A stretch of DNA of 64,000 bases, taken from NCBI RefSeq assembly GCF_900104265.1, contig NZ_FNJJ01000004.1:62001-126000 (forward strand). Reading direction: 5' to 3'. The stretch comes from Ectopseudomonas guguanensis. GTDB lineage: Bacteria > Pseudomonadota > Gammaproteobacteria > Pseudomonadales > Pseudomonadaceae. This document shows, piece after piece, positions 17,510 through 27,045 of this stretch. Position 1 is the first letter of the stretch; the number at the start of each line of letters is the position of its first letter. Below the pieces are notes generated by a model. That model saw only the letters and a list, made by a program, of their open reading frames with translations. It was not told where the DNA came from and made no database searches. The translations under genes were made by a program, and so were the position numbers.

Positions 17510-18709
17510 TCACGCCGCGCTGAACATCTTGTGCGGGTCGATGACGAATTTCTTCGGCACGCCGGCGTCGAACTCGCCGTAACCACGCGGTGCGTCGTCC
17601 AGGCTGATGACCTGTACGCCGACGATCTCGGCGATGTTGAGGCGATCCCACATGATGGCCTGCATCAGCGCGCGGTTGTACTTCATCACCGGGGTCTGGC
17701 CGGTGTGGAAGCTGTGCGACTTGGCCCAGCCGAGGCCGAAGCGGATGCTCAGGCTGCCCATCTTCGCCGCGGCGTCCACGGCGCCCGGGTCTTCGGTGAC
17801 GTACAGACCGGGGATGCCGATCTTGCCGGCGACGCGGGTGACCTGCATCAGCGAGTTGAGTACGGTGGCCGGGGCCTCGTGCTTGGCGCCTTCGTGACCA
17901 TGACCACGGGCCTCGAAGCCCACGCAGTCGATGGCGCAGTCGACTTCCGGCTCGCCCAGCAGCGCGGCGATCTGCTCGTGCAGCGGCGTGTCCAGCGACA
18001 GGTCGGCGATCTCGAAGCCCTGCGCCTTGGCGTGCGCCAGACGTGCCGGGTTGAGGTCACCGACGATGACCACGGCAGCGCCGAGCAGACGCGCCGAAGC
18101 AGCAGCGGCCAGACCGACCGGGCCGGCACCGGCGACGTAGACGGTGGAGCCCGGGCCGACGCCAGCGGTAACGGCGCCGTGGTAGCCGGTGGGCAGAATG
18201 TCGGACAGGCAGGTCAGGTCACGGATCTTCTCCATGGCCTTGTCGCGATCCGGCAGCTTGAGCAGGTTGAAATCGGCGTAGGGCACCAGCACGTATTCGG
18301 CCTGGCCACCGGTCCAGTCGCCCATGTCGACGTAGCCGTAGGCGCCGCCGGCACGCGCCGGGTTGACGGTCAGGCACACGCCGGTGTGCTGCTCCTTGCA
18401 GCTGCGGCAGCGACCGCAGGCGACGTTGAAGGGCACGGAAACCAGGTCACCGATCTGCAGACGCTCGACGTCGCGGCCCTTCTCGATCACCTCGCCGGTG
18501 ATCTCGTGACCCAGCACCAGACCGACCTGAGCGGTGGTGCGACCGCGCACCATGTGCTGGTCGGAGCCGCAGATGTTGGTGGAAACGACTTTGAGGATGA
18601 CCCCGTGCTCGATCTTCTTGCCGCGCGGGTCCTGCATTTTCGGGTAGTCGATCTTCTGCACTTCGACCTTGCCCGCGCCGAGGTAAACCACACCACGATT
18701 ATCAGACAT
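17510..18709 (-). CDS. fdhA: Glutathione-independent formaldehyde dehydrogenase
   Basis: Starting at 'MSDNRGVVYLGAGKVEV' (18709) gives 399 residues, the size of the P. putida enzyme; the upstream extension lacks conservation and a GGAG-type site precedes this ATG. The zinc alcohol dehydrogenase fold is clear: catalytic zinc motif 'NICGSDQHMVRG' and 'GHEITGEVIEKG', structural zinc 'CGRCRSCKEQHTGVC', and the NAD fingerprint 'VAGAGPVGLAAAASARLLGA'. It oxidises formaldehyde released when sarcosine is demethylated. It is the last gene of the glyA-sox-purU-fdhA set, separated from purU by a repeat-filled gap. Confidence 0.94.
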   Translation of the reverse strand: MSDNRGVVYLGAGKVEVQKIDYPKMQDPRGKKIEHGVILKVVSTNICGSDQHMVRGRTTAQVGLVLGHEITGEVIEKGRDVERLQIGDLVSVPFNVACGRCRSCKEQHTGVCLTVNPARAGGAYGYVDMGDWTGGQAEYVLVPYADFNLLKLPDRDKAMEKIRDLTCLSDILPTGYHGAVTAGVGPGSTVYVAGAGPVGLAAAASARLLGAAVVIVGDLNPARLAHAKAQGFEIADLSLDTPLHEQIAALLGEPEVDCAIDCVGFEARGHGHEGAKHEAPATVLNSLMQVTRVAGKIGIPGLYVTEDPGAVDAAAKMGSLSIRFGLGWAKSHSFHTGQTPVMKYNRALMQAIMWDRLNIAEIVGVQVISLDDAPRGYGEFDAGVPKKFVIDPHKMFSAA

Positions 18710-18821
18710 GCGTAACTCTCCTTTCTTGTTGTGGATACAAGACGCGACCGGCGGCCGCGCGGCCTTGCACTGGAGCTTTTCGTCTGTTGCCGGACACCGC
18801 CGGTACAACCTGGCAGGGCGG

Positions 18822-19006
18822 GTTCCGTAGGGTGAGCCGGGCGGTGATCCGCTTCAGTCCACCAATAGCGTTTTACGTTGAGACTGGTGGGCTAAAGCCC
18901 ACCCTACGAGTCGCATCGTTAACGTTGGGTGGGCTTCAGTCTGTAGGGTGGGCTTCAGCCCACCGAAAGAGTCTGTGGGCTGAAGCCCACCCTACGCGAC
19001 TGCGAT
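18822..19006. repeat. Palindromic repeat cluster between purU and fdhA
   Basis: Several copies of the GTGGGCTGAAGCCCACCCTA type palindrome occur in both orientations around 18886-18906, 18923-18963 and 18975-18996, next to a diverged GTAGGGTGAGCC element at 18828. They fill most of the 302-base gap between purU and fdhA. No gene is supported here. Confidence 0.85.
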
Positions 19007-19011
19007 TACCC

Positions 19012-19875
19012 TCACGCGTTGAGCACCACCGTACGATTGGCATTGAGGAACACGCGGCGGTCGAGGTGGTAACCGACTGCACGCGCCAGGGTCAGGCATT
19101 CGATGTCGCGGCCCTTGGCGATCAGGTCCTCGGGGTAGTGGGCATGGTCCACCGCCTCCACGCCCTGGGCGATGATCGGGCCCTCGTCGAGGTGGTCGTT
19201 GACGTAGTGGGCGGTAGCACCGACCAATTTGACGCCCTTCTGGTACGCCTGATGGTAGGGCTTGGCGCCCTTGAAACCGGGCAGCAGCGAGTGGTGGATA
19301 TTGATCGCCCAGCCGTCCAGCCTGCGGCATAGCTCGGGCGACAGCACCTGCATGTAGCGGGCGAGCACCACCAGCTCCGCGCCGGTCTCTTCGATCACCT
19401 GCAGCACCTTGCGCTCCTGCGCCGGCTTGTCGGCCGGGTCGAGCGGAAAGTGGTGATAGGGAATGCCATGCCAGCGCGCCAGCGGCTCCAGATCCGGGTG
19501 GTTGGACACCACCGCCACCACGTCCATGGCCAGCTGGCCGATGCGCTGGCGATAGAGCAGATCGTTCAGGCAGTGGTCAGCCTTGGACACCATCAGCACC
19601 ACCTTGGCGCGATAGCCTGGCGGCGTCAGCTCGACCTGCATGCCGAATGGTGCCAGCCGCTCGGCCACGCCGGCACGGAACGCTGCCTCGTCGAAACCCT
19701 CCGGCTGGCGGAACTCGACGCGGATGAAAAAGCGCGAGGACAGCCGGTCATCGAACGAATGGTGCTCGGTGACGTAGCAACGCTGCTCGAACAGAAAGCG
19801 CGTTACCGCATCCACCGTGCCGAGCACGCTCGGGCAGTGGGCGGTGAGAATCCAGGTGTCGGGGGTGCGGCTCAT
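19012..19875 (-). CDS. purU: Formyltetrahydrofolate deformylase
   Basis: The 287-residue enzyme has an N-terminal ACT domain (about 8-85, 'WILTAHCPSVLGTVDAVTRFL') and a formyltransferase-fold domain with 'VVSNHPDLEPLARWHGIPYH', 'INIHHSLLPGFKGAKPYHQA' and 'GATAHYVNDHLDEGPII'. It hydrolyses 10-formyl-THF to formate and THF. In this operon it recycles folate loaded with one-carbon units from sarcosine oxidation. It lies 123 bases after soxG, with palindromic repeats in between. P. aeruginosa carries a second copy for purine metabolism, so this one is probably the catabolic paralogue. Confidence 0.93.
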   Translation of the reverse strand: MSRTPDTWILTAHCPSVLGTVDAVTRFLFEQRCYVTEHHSFDDRLSSRFFIRVEFRQPEGFDEAAFRAGVAERLAPFGMQVELTPPGYRAKVVLMVSKADHCLNDLLYRQRIGQLAMDVVAVVSNHPDLEPLARWHGIPYHHFPLDPADKPAQERKVLQVIEETGAELVVLARYMQVLSPELCRRLDGWAINIHHSLLPGFKGAKPYHQAYQKGVKLVGATAHYVNDHLDEGPIIAQGVEAVDHAHYPEDLIAKGRDIECLTLARAVGYHLDRRVFLNANRTVVLNA

Positions 19876-19897
19876 GGTAGGGGCTCCGCTTAATGGC

Positions 19898-19985
19898 CCC
19901 CCTCTCCCATTTATGGGAGAGGGGCTGGGGGAGAGGGTAAAGCGGCCCTCTCCCTAACCCTCTCCCGCAAGCGGGAGAGGGGACG
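19898..19985. repeat. CCCTCTCCC-type palindromes between soxG and purU
   Basis: Two inverted pairs of the CCCTCTCCC / GGGAGAGGG type occur ('CCTCTCCCATTTATGGGAGA' and 'CTCTCCCGCAAGCGGGAGAG'). The same family recurs in the soxB-soxD gap and before metX. Confidence 0.85.
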
Positions 19986-19998
19986 GTTCGCGTGCGGC

Positions 19999-20628
19999 TC
20001 AGGCCTCGACCGCCAACCCATACTCGGCGCTGGCATCCTGCAGCCACAGCCAGAAGTAGTCGGAGAAGCTGCGACGAATCAGCAGCTCCCAGGTGTCCTC
20101 GCCCGTGTGGCGAATCACCAGCTGCGACTTGGCGAACACCGTGCCGACTGCCTTGCCCACCGGGAAGTTGCTCGGATGCACGTCGTAGCTGCTGGATTTC
20201 ATCAGCAGTTCACGCACCTTGGGGCCACGCAGTTCGAGCAGGGTCTGCCCGCCGCTGACGTTGACCACCGAAATGTGCTGCCCCTCCAGCGCCTCGCGCA
20301 GCTTGCGCTCGACCTCGAACTCGGTACCGCCAGGCACGATCAGCAGCCACTCGTCCGGGCCCAGCCACTGCAGCGAGGTATCGCCGTTGGCCACCAGGGT
20401 CAGTGCCACCGGCAGCTCCAGGCCCAGGGCCTTGTGCACGCCGCCGGCGAAGTTGGCATCGTCGGCGTGGCCACGCAGGACCAGGTGGCCCAGCAGCTTC
20501 TTCTCGCGCAGGGTTACCCCGGCGCCCTTGCGGCCCTTGCCGGCCAGCTCGTGAAGGCCGGCGTGGTGCAGCGGCGATTGCCCGGCGACATCGTCGGGAC
20601 GTTGCTTGTAGACATTGACGTTAGACAT
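19999..20628 (-). CDS. soxG: Sarcosine oxidase gamma subunit
   Basis: Starting at 'MSNVNVYKQRPDD' (20628) gives 209 residues, the usual length. The sequence contains 'SLQWLGPDEWLLI' and 'LLIRRSFSDYFWLWLQDA', characteristic of SoxG. It overlaps the soxA stop by eight bases, which supports translational coupling. The gamma subunit contributes to the heterotetramer that oxidises sarcosine to glycine, with 5,10-methylene-THF and hydrogen peroxide as products. Confidence 0.93.
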   Translation of the reverse strand: MSNVNVYKQRPDDVAGQSPLHHAGLHELAGKGRKGAGVTLREKKLLGHLVLRGHADDANFAGGVHKALGLELPVALTLVANGDTSLQWLGPDEWLLIVPGGTEFEVERKLREALEGQHISVVNVSGGQTLLELRGPKVRELLMKSSSYDVHPSNFPVGKAVGTVFAKSQLVIRHTGEDTWELLIRRSFSDYFWLWLQDASAEYGLAVEA

Positions 20629-23600
20629 TCTGGCGGTCCCCTTTCGGGTCATAGAACACGGGGCTGACGATTTCGGCTTCGATCACGCTGCCATCGGCCA
20701 GCGGCGCGAACACGCGCTCGCCGATACGCGACAGGCCACCCCTGACCAGGGCCATGGCGAAGCTGTAACCCATGGCTGCGCTCATGTAGCTGGAGGTGAC
20801 GTGACCGACCATGGTCATCGGAATCGGCTGCTTGGGATCGAACACCAACTGCGCGCCTTCCGGCAGAACCTTGTTCGGATCCAGCGGCTTGAGGCCGATC
20901 AGCTGTTTGCGGTTTTCCTTCAGGCAGTCCTCGCGGTTCATGCCGCGCCAGCCGATCCAGGAGAACGGCTTGGTACGACCGACGCACCAGCCCATGCCCA
21001 GATCGTCCGGGGTGACCGAGCCGTCGGTGTCCTGGCCGACGATGATGAAGCCCTTCTCGGCGCGCAGCACGTGCATGGTCTCGGTGCCGTACGGGGTCAA
21101 GCCATATTTCTTGCCTGCCTCGATGAGCTGCTCCCACACGCCCAGGGCGTAGTCGGCCTGTACGTTGACTTCGTAGGAGAGCTCACCGGTGAAGGAGATG
21201 CGGAACACGCGGGCCGGCACGCCACCGACCTTGCCTTCCTTCCAGCTCATGAAGGGGAAGGCATCCTTGTCCAGATCGATGTCGGTGACCTCGGCCAGCA
21301 GCTTGCGGCTGTTGGGGCCGGACAGGGTCATGGTCGCCCAGTGGTCGGTGACCGAGGTGAAGTACACCTTAAGCTCCGGCCATTCGGTCTGGTGGTAGAG
21401 CTCCAGCCACTCCATCACACGGCCGGCGCCGCCGGTGGTGGTGGTCATGACGAAATGGTTGTCGGCCAGACAGGCGGTGACGCCGTCGTCGAAGACCATG
21501 CCGTCTTCCTTGCACATCAGGCCGTAGCGGGCCTTGCCCACGTCCAGCTTGGTCCAGGCGTTGGTGTAGACGCGGTTGAGGAACTCGCGCGCATCCGGGC
21601 CCTGGATGTCGATCTTGCCCAGGGTCGAGGCGTCGAGGATGCCCACCGCGTTACGCACGGCCAGGCACTCGCGGGCCACGGCGGCGTGCATGTCCTCGCC
21701 ATTCTTGGGGAAGTACCAGGGACGCTTCCACTGGCCGACGTCCTCGAACTCGGCGCCGTTTTCCAGGTGCCATTTCTGCAGGGCGGTGTAGCGCTTGGGC
21801 TCGAACAGCTCGCCACAGTGGCGGCCGGCGATGGCGCCGAAGGTCACCGGGGTGTAGTTCGGGCGGAACATGGTGGTGCCCATCTCGGCAATGCTGATGC
21901 CCAGCGACTTGGCGGCGATGGCCAGGCCGTTGATGTTGCCCAGCTTGCCCTGGTCGGTGCCGAAGCCCAGCGCGGTGTAGCGCTTGACGTGCTCGACCGA
22001 CTCGAAGCCTTCACGGGTGGCCAGCTCGATGCCGGCGGCGGTGACATCGTTCTGCTGATCGACGAACTGCTTCGGCGCACGGGAAGTGCCCTTGTCGTGC
22101 GGCACCTGGAACAGCGCGACCGAGGCTTCCTCGATACGCTTCTCGGCCTTCGGCAGGCTGCCGGTGACGGCCTTGAAGCCGACTTCGGCTGCGGCCTTGG
22201 CGCCGGCTTCGAAGCCATCGGCCAGGGCGTCGCCCAGACCGAACACACCGTTCACGGCACCGGCGCAGTGACGCTTCTGGAAACCTTCACCCGGGACGAA
22301 GGCGAGGATGTCCTCACGCCAGATCGGACGCCCGCCCAGGTGCGAAGCCAGGTGCACCACCGGGCTGTAGCCGCCGGAGCTGACGATCAGGTCGCAGTCG
22401 AGCACTTCGCCCGGGCTGGTGACCTTGTGCTTGGCCAGATCGATGGCGCAGATGCGCGCACCGGTGACGCGCTTGCTGCCACGCGCCTCGACCACGGCAC
22501 TGCCGGTAAGTACGCGCACGCCACGCCGGCGCGCTTCTTCGACCCAGCTGCCACGCGGGTTACTGCGCGCGTCGGCCACGGCCACCACCTGGCGCCCGGC
22601 GTCGAGCCAGTCGAGCACCACGCGGTAGGCGTAATCGTTGTTGGTCGACAGCACCAGCTTCTGACCGGGCGCCACACCGTAACGACGCACGTAGGTCGAC
22701 ACGGCATCGGCCAGCATGTTGCCGGGCACGTCGTTGTTGGCGTACACCAGCGGGCGCTCGTGGGCACCGGTGGCCAGCACCACGCGACCGGCACGCACAC
22801 GGTGCATGCGCTGGCGCGGCTGGCCCATCGGCGCGACTTCGCCGAGGTGATCGGTCAGGCGCTGGTGAATGGTGAGGAAGTTGTGGTCGTGGTAGCCGTT
22901 GACCGTGGCACGCGGCAGCAGGGTCACTTCCGGCATCTTTTGCAGCTCGGCGATGGCCTTGGCAGCCCAGTCGGCGGCCGGCTTGTCATCGAGCATCTCG
23001 CGGGTGGACAGCAGGCTGCCACCGAACTCTTCCTGCTCGTCGGCGAGGATCACCCGTGCACCGCTGCGCCCGGCGGCCAGGGCCGCGGCCAGACCGGCAG
23101 GGCCGGCACCGACCACCAGCACGTCGCAGTGCTGGTTCATGTAGTCGTAGATATCCGGGTCGTTTTCCTTCGGCGAGCGCCCCAGACCTGCCGCCTTACG
23201 GATGTACTTCTCGTAGGTCAGCCAGAGGTTCTGTGGGTACATGAAGGTCTTGTAGTAGAACCCGGGCGGCATCATGCCGCCGCCGACCTTGCCGAGAATG
23301 CCCATCAGGTCGGTGTTGACGCTCGGCCAGCCGTTGGTGCTGGTGGCGGTCAGGTTCGCGTACAGCGCCTGCTGGGTGGCACGCACGTTGGGGATCTGCG
23401 CCGCCTCGGTGGAGCCGATCTGCAGCACGGCATTGGGCTCTTCGGCACCGGCGGCAACGATGCCGCGCGGACGCGAGTATTTGAAGCTGCGGCCGACCAC
23501 GTCGACACCGTTGGCCAGCAGCGCGGCGGCCAGGGTGTCGCCGGCGTAACCCTGATAGGTCTGGCCATTGAAGCTGAAGGTCAGGGGCTGGCTGCGGTCG

Positions 23601-23638
23601 ATGCGGCCACCCTGGGCAAGACGATTGACCTGGCTCAT
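20621..23638 (-). CDS. soxA: Sarcosine oxidase alpha subunit
   Basis: The 1005-residue protein has the full heterotetrameric alpha architecture. An N-terminal ferredoxin-like 2Fe-2S fold region lies at about 15-100 ('FNGQTYQGYAGDTLAAALLA'), then an NAD-binding Rossmann domain ('CDVLVVGAGPAGLAAALAAG', about 170-430). A C-terminal GcvT-like tetrahydrofolate-binding domain (about 620-990) has 'VGILDASTLGKIDIQGPD' and 'SGPNSRKLLAEV'. It overlaps soxD by four bases and soxG by eight. A 1033-residue open frame on the other strand is a shadow of this gene's codon bias. Confidence 0.95.
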   Translation of the reverse strand: MSQVNRLAQGGRIDRSQPLTFSFNGQTYQGYAGDTLAAALLANGVDVVGRSFKYSRPRGIVAAGAEEPNAVLQIGSTEAAQIPNVRATQQALYANLTATSTNGWPSVNTDLMGILGKVGGGMMPPGFYYKTFMYPQNLWLTYEKYIRKAAGLGRSPKENDPDIYDYMNQHCDVLVVGAGPAGLAAALAAGRSGARVILADEQEEFGGSLLSTREMLDDKPAADWAAKAIAELQKMPEVTLLPRATVNGYHDHNFLTIHQRLTDHLGEVAPMGQPRQRMHRVRAGRVVLATGAHERPLVYANNDVPGNMLADAVSTYVRRYGVAPGQKLVLSTNNDYAYRVVLDWLDAGRQVVAVADARSNPRGSWVEEARRRGVRVLTGSAVVEARGSKRVTGARICAIDLAKHKVTSPGEVLDCDLIVSSGGYSPVVHLASHLGGRPIWREDILAFVPGEGFQKRHCAGAVNGVFGLGDALADGFEAGAKAAAEVGFKAVTGSLPKAEKRIEEASVALFQVPHDKGTSRAPKQFVDQQNDVTAAGIELATREGFESVEHVKRYTALGFGTDQGKLGNINGLAIAAKSLGISIAEMGTTMFRPNYTPVTFGAIAGRHCGELFEPKRYTALQKWHLENGAEFEDVGQWKRPWYFPKNGEDMHAAVARECLAVRNAVGILDASTLGKIDIQGPDAREFLNRVYTNAWTKLDVGKARYGLMCKEDGMVFDDGVTACLADNHFVMTTTTGGAGRVMEWLELYHQTEWPELKVYFTSVTDHWATMTLSGPNSRKLLAEVTDIDLDKDAFPFMSWKEGKVGGVPARVFRISFTGELSYEVNVQADYALGVWEQLIEAGKKYGLTPYGTETMHVLRAEKGFIIVGQDTDGSVTPDDLGMGWCVGRTKPFSWIGWRGMNREDCLKENRKQLIGLKPLDPNKVLPEGAQLVFDPKQPIPMTMVGHVTSSYMSAAMGYSFAMALVRGGLSRIGERVFAPLADGSVIEAEIVSPVFYDPKGDRQNV

Positions 23639-23961
23639 GCCGTTACTCCTTGGTCAGCGGCCTTTTTCGCGGCGACGGTGGCCTCAGTGACGCTGGGGCG
23701 CTCGCCGATCTTGTAGGTTTCGAGAATCTCGTAGCTCACCGTGTGGCGAGTGACGTTGAAGTACTGGCGGCAGCCGGCGGCGTGGATCCACAGCTCGTGG
23801 TGGATGCCGCGCGGGTTGTCGCGGAAGAACAGGTACTCGCCCCACTCCTCGTCGGTGCAGGCGTTCGGGTCCAGCGGGCGGGCGATGTGCGCCTGACCGC
23901 CAACATGGAATTCTTCTTCGGAACGCAGTTCGCCACAGTGAGGGCAGAAGATGTGCAGCAT
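23635..23961 (-). CDS. soxD: Sarcosine oxidase delta subunit
   Basis: Starting at 'MLHIFCPHCGELRSEEEFH' gives 108 residues. Cys6, Cys9 and His residues of this motif plus a downstream Cys/His form the delta-subunit zinc site. 'DPNACTDEEWGEYLFFRDNP' and 'HAAGCRQYFNVTRHT' are strongly conserved in SoxD. A much longer upstream extension in the same frame reads through the palindromic repeats and is rejected. The stop overlaps the soxA start. Confidence 0.93.
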   Translation of the reverse strand: MLHIFCPHCGELRSEEEFHVGGQAHIARPLDPNACTDEEWGEYLFFRDNPRGIHHELWIHAAGCRQYFNVTRHTVSYEILETYKIGERPSVTEATVAAKKAADQGVTA

Positions 23962-24020
23962 GGTTGCTACCTCCGGTAAATCTTCAAACCCGCTCGGATA
24001 ACCGCGCGGGGCAAGCTTGT

Positions 24021-24271
24021 CTCCCCTCTCCCGCGGGAGAGGGGTTGTGGGTGAGGGGTGCGGTGTCCACCGCTCTACCCTCTCCCGCCCTTCGGGCACC
24101 TCTCCCATCAATGGCAGAGGGCGTTTGTTCTCCCCTCTCCCGCTTGCGGGAGAGGGGTTGTGGGTGAGGGTACGGTGTCGACCGCACCACCCTCTCCCGG
24201 CCCTTCGGGCCACCCTCTCCCATCAATGGCAGAAGGCTTTTGTTCTCCCCTCTCCCGCGAGCGGGAGAGGG
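24021..24271. repeat. CCCTCTCCC-type palindrome array between soxB and soxD
   Basis: About 250 bases contain at least six CCCTCTCCC or GGGAGAGGG boxes in paired orientation, with near-identical sub-blocks ('TTCTCCCCTCTCCCGC' and 'CATCAATGGCAGA' appear twice or more). The gap between soxB and soxD is 341 bases, far longer than in a compact sox operon. Predicted frames here are repeat artefacts. Confidence 0.88.
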
Positions 24272-24302
24272 TCATCGGATGTCATCCCTGCGGGATGAAT
24301 GT

Positions 24303-25553
24303 TTAATGGGCCACACCGGCTGCGCCGTGCTCGTCGATCAGCGCACCGTTGTGGAAGCGCTCGATGGAGAAGGCCTTGGCCAGCGGGTGCATCTCGCCCT
24401 TGGCCAGGCTGGCGGCGAACACGTGGCCCGAACCCGGGGTGGCCTTGAAGCCGCCGGTGCCCCAGCCGCAGTTGAAGTACAGGTTCTTCACCGGCGTCTT
24501 GGCGATGATCGGGCAGGCGTCCGGCGTGGTGTCGACGATGCCGCCCCACTGACGGTTCATGCGCACGCGCGAAAGCACCGGGAACATCTCGACGATGGCC
24601 TGCAGGGTGTGCTCGATGGTCGGGTAGGAACCGCGTTGGCCGTAGCCGTTGTAGCCGTCGATACCGGCGCCGATGACCAGGTCGCCCTTGTCCGACTGGC
24701 TGATGTAGCCGTGCACGGCGTTGGACATGATCACGGTGTCGATGATCGGCTTGATCGGTTCGGACACCAGCGCCTGCAGCGGGTGCGATTCCAGCGGCAG
24801 GCGGAAACCGGCGAGCTTGGCCAGGTGCCCGGAGTTACCGGCAGCGACCACACCGACGCGCTTGGCGCCGATGAAACCCTTGCTGGTTTCCACGCCGATC
24901 ACCGCGCCGTTTTCCTTGCGGAAACCGATCACTTCGGTCTGCTGGATCAGGTCGACGCCCAGGGCATCGGCGGCACGGGCGAAGCCCCAGGCCACGGCGT
25001 CGTGACGGGCCACGCCGCCACGGCGCTGCAGCGAGGCGCCGAGAATCGGGTAACGGGTGTTCTTCGAGCAATCCAGGTAGGGGATCATCTCCGCCACCTG
25101 CTTGGCGTCCACCACCTCGCCGTCGATACCGTTGAGGCGGTTGGCGCTGACACGGCGCTCGATGTCGCGCATGTCCTGCAGGGTGTGGCCGAGGTTGAAC
25201 ACGCCGCGCTGGGAGAACATGACGTTGTAGTTCAGGTCCTGGGACAGGCCTTCCCACAGCTTCATCGCGTGCTCGTACAGGTGCGCGGACTCGTCCCACA
25301 GGTAGTTGGAACGCACGATGGTGGTGTTGCGCGCGGTGTTGCCACCGCCCAGCCAGCCCTTCTCGACCACGGCGACGTTCTTCACGCCGAACTCCTTGGC
25401 CAGGTAATAGGCGGTGGCCAGGCCGTGACCGCCACCGCCGACGATGATCACGTCGTAAACCGGCTTGGGCGTTGGATTACGCCACATGCGCTGCCAGTTC
25501 TCATGGTGACTGAACGAGTGCTTGAACAGGCCGAAGCCGGAATAACGTTGCAT
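24303..25553 (-). CDS. soxB: Sarcosine oxidase beta subunit
   Basis: Starting at 'MQRYSGFGLFKHSFSHHENW' gives 416 residues, the normal size. The FAD-binding motif 'YDVIIVGGGGHGLATAYYLAKEFG' is near residue 33. 'LQRRGGVARHDAVAWGFARAA' carries the conserved His near the covalent FMN site, and 'WGGIVDTTPDACPIIAKT' with 'FNCGWGTGGFKATPGSG' closes the FAD domain. This is the catalytic subunit that oxidises the N-methyl group of sarcosine. It follows glyA by 66 bases. Confidence 0.95.
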   Translation of the reverse strand: MQRYSGFGLFKHSFSHHENWQRMWRNPTPKPVYDVIIVGGGGHGLATAYYLAKEFGVKNVAVVEKGWLGGGNTARNTTIVRSNYLWDESAHLYEHAMKLWEGLSQDLNYNVMFSQRGVFNLGHTLQDMRDIERRVSANRLNGIDGEVVDAKQVAEMIPYLDCSKNTRYPILGASLQRRGGVARHDAVAWGFARAADALGVDLIQQTEVIGFRKENGAVIGVETSKGFIGAKRVGVVAAGNSGHLAKLAGFRLPLESHPLQALVSEPIKPIIDTVIMSNAVHGYISQSDKGDLVIGAGIDGYNGYGQRGSYPTIEHTLQAIVEMFPVLSRVRMNRQWGGIVDTTPDACPIIAKTPVKNLYFNCGWGTGGFKATPGSGHVFAASLAKGEMHPLAKAFSIERFHNGALIDEHGAAGVAH

Positions 25554-25619
25554 GGGCATGCTCCAGGGTTCTACTGCCCTCTCGCGACTGCGCAAGAGGG
25601 ACCGAGCGAGAGGTTTGGC

Positions 25620-26873
25620 TTAGCGATAGACCGGGTAATCCGCGCACAGCCCGGCCACCAGCTTGGCCACCTGCGCCTCGACATCGGCATCGCCGAGGTG
25701 GTCGAGGATGTCGCAGATCCAACCGGCCAGCGCCTGGCACTGGGCGACCTTGAAGCCGCGGGTGGTCACCGCCGGGGTACCGATACGGATGCCGGAGGTC
25801 ACGAACGGCGATTGCGGGTCGTTCGGCACGGCGTTCTTGTTCACGGTGATGCCGGCGCGGCCAAGGGCGGCGTCGGCCTCCTTGCCGGTCAGGCCCTGCT
25901 TGATCAGGCTGAGCAGGAACAGGTGGTTGTCGGTACCGCCGGACACCACCTCGTAGCCGCGCTCGATGAACACCTTGGCCATGGCCTGGGCGTTGTCGAT
26001 CACCTGCTGCTGGTAGGCCTTGAACTCAGGCTCCATGGCTTCCTTGAAGCACACCGCCTTGGCGGCGATGACGTGCATCAGCGGGCCACCCTGGGCGCCG
26101 GGGAACACGGCGGAGTTGAGCTTCTTCTCGATCTCTTCGTTGGCCTTGGCCAGGATCAGACCGCCACGCGGACCACGCAGGGTCTTGTGGGTGGTGGTGG
26201 TGACCACGTCGGCGAAGGGAATCGGGTTCGGATACAGGCCAGCGGCAACCAGACCGGCGACGTGCGCCATGTCGACGAACAGCAGCGCACCGACCTTGTC
26301 GGCGATGGCGCGAAAGCGCGGGAAATCCAGGGTCTTGGAATAGGCGGAGAAGCCGGCCACGATCATCTTCGGCTTGTGCTCGACAGCCAGACGCTCGACC
26401 TCGTCGTAGTCGATCAGGCCGGTGGCGGGGTTCAGCCCGTACTGCACGGCGTTGTACAGCTTGCCCGAGGACGACACCTTGGCGCCGTGGGTCAGGTGGC
26501 CGCCGTGGGCCAGGCTCATGCCGAGAATGGTGTCGCCGGCATTGAGCAGCGCCAGGTACACGGCGCTGTTGGCGGACGAGCCGGAGTGCGGCTGAACGTT
26601 GGCGAAGTCGGCGCCGAACAGTTGCTTGGCGCGATCGATGGCGAGCTGCTCGACCTTGTCGACGTACTCGCAACCACCGTAATAACGCTTGCCCGGGTAG
26701 CCTTCGGCGTACTTGTTGGTCAGGCCGCTGCCCTGCGCTTCCATCACGCGCTGGCTGCAGTAGTTCTCCGAGGCGATCAGCTCGATGTGCTCTTCCTGAC
26801 GGCGTTCTTCCTGATCGATCGCCGCGAGCAACTCGTCGTCGTAACCCTGAATCTGATCCTGCTTGCTGAACAT
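25620..26873 (-). CDS. glyA: Serine hydroxymethyltransferase (sox-linked copy)
   Basis: Starting at '[20 protein letters not shown]' (26873) gives 417 residues. The fold-type I PLP enzyme signature includes '[21 protein letters not shown]', '[18 protein letters not shown]' and the PLP lysine motif '[14 protein letters not shown]'. It converts glycine and methylene-THF to serine, draining both products of sarcosine oxidase. It is first in the operon and has a 690-base upstream region that carries a perfect inverted repeat and DnaA-like boxes. Longer in-frame starts extend into that region and lack conservation. Confidence 0.95.
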   Translation of the reverse strand: MFSKQDQIQGYDDELLAAIDQEERRQEEHIELIASENYCSQRVMEAQGSGLTNKYAEGYPGKRYYGGCEYVDKVEQLAIDRAKQLFGADFANVQPHSGSSANSAVYLALLNAGDTILGMSLAHGGHLTHGAKVSSSGKLYNAVQYGLNPATGLIDYDEVERLAVEHKPKMIVAGFSAYSKTLDFPRFRAIADKVGALLFVDMAHVAGLVAAGLYPNPIPFADVVTTTTHKTLRGPRGGLILAKANEEIEKKLNSAVFPGAQGGPLMHVIAAKAVCFKEAMEPEFKAYQQQVIDNAQAMAKVFIERGYEVVSGGTDNHLFLLSLIKQGLTGKEADAALGRAGITVNKNAVPNDPQSPFVTSGIRIGTPAVTTRGFKVAQCQALAGWICDILDHLGDADVEAQVAKLVAGLCADYPVYR

Positions 26874-26993
26874 CTCGGCTCTCCTGCGGCGCCTGTGCGG
26901 CGGTCTTGGACGGACGGGCCGGCAAGGCCCTGTGCAGCGATGGTAGGGCCGCCCCTGCCCCCTCAGATGCCTGCCAACGCCGCGAGAGCATTC

Positions 26994-27019
26994 GTTTGCG
27001 ACATGCCCCTGTCGCAAAC
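26994..27019. promoter_or_regulatory. Perfect 10-bp inverted repeat upstream of glyA (candidate operator)
   Basis: The arms GTTTGCGACA and TGTCGCAAAC are exact reverse complements around a TGCCCC spacer, about 120 bases upstream of the glyA start. TGTCGC/GCGACA half-sites recur in the gbcB-gbcA intergenic region. In Pseudomonas, glycine-betaine and sarcosine catabolism is controlled by AraC-family regulators (GbdR, SouR). Assigning this element to either is inference. Confidence 0.6.
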
Positions 27020-27045
27020 AGGCGCGTCGCCAAAAGCGGGTCGCT

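Noticed and set aside
20615-23716. A 1033-codon open frame on the plus strand opposite soxA
   Set aside because: It mirrors soxA codon bias in GC-rich DNA, shows no family motif, and soxA on the other strand has complete domain signatures.
23962-24213. N-terminal extension of soxD
   Set aside because: It reads through the CCCTCTCCC palindromes; the conserved SoxD start is at 23961.
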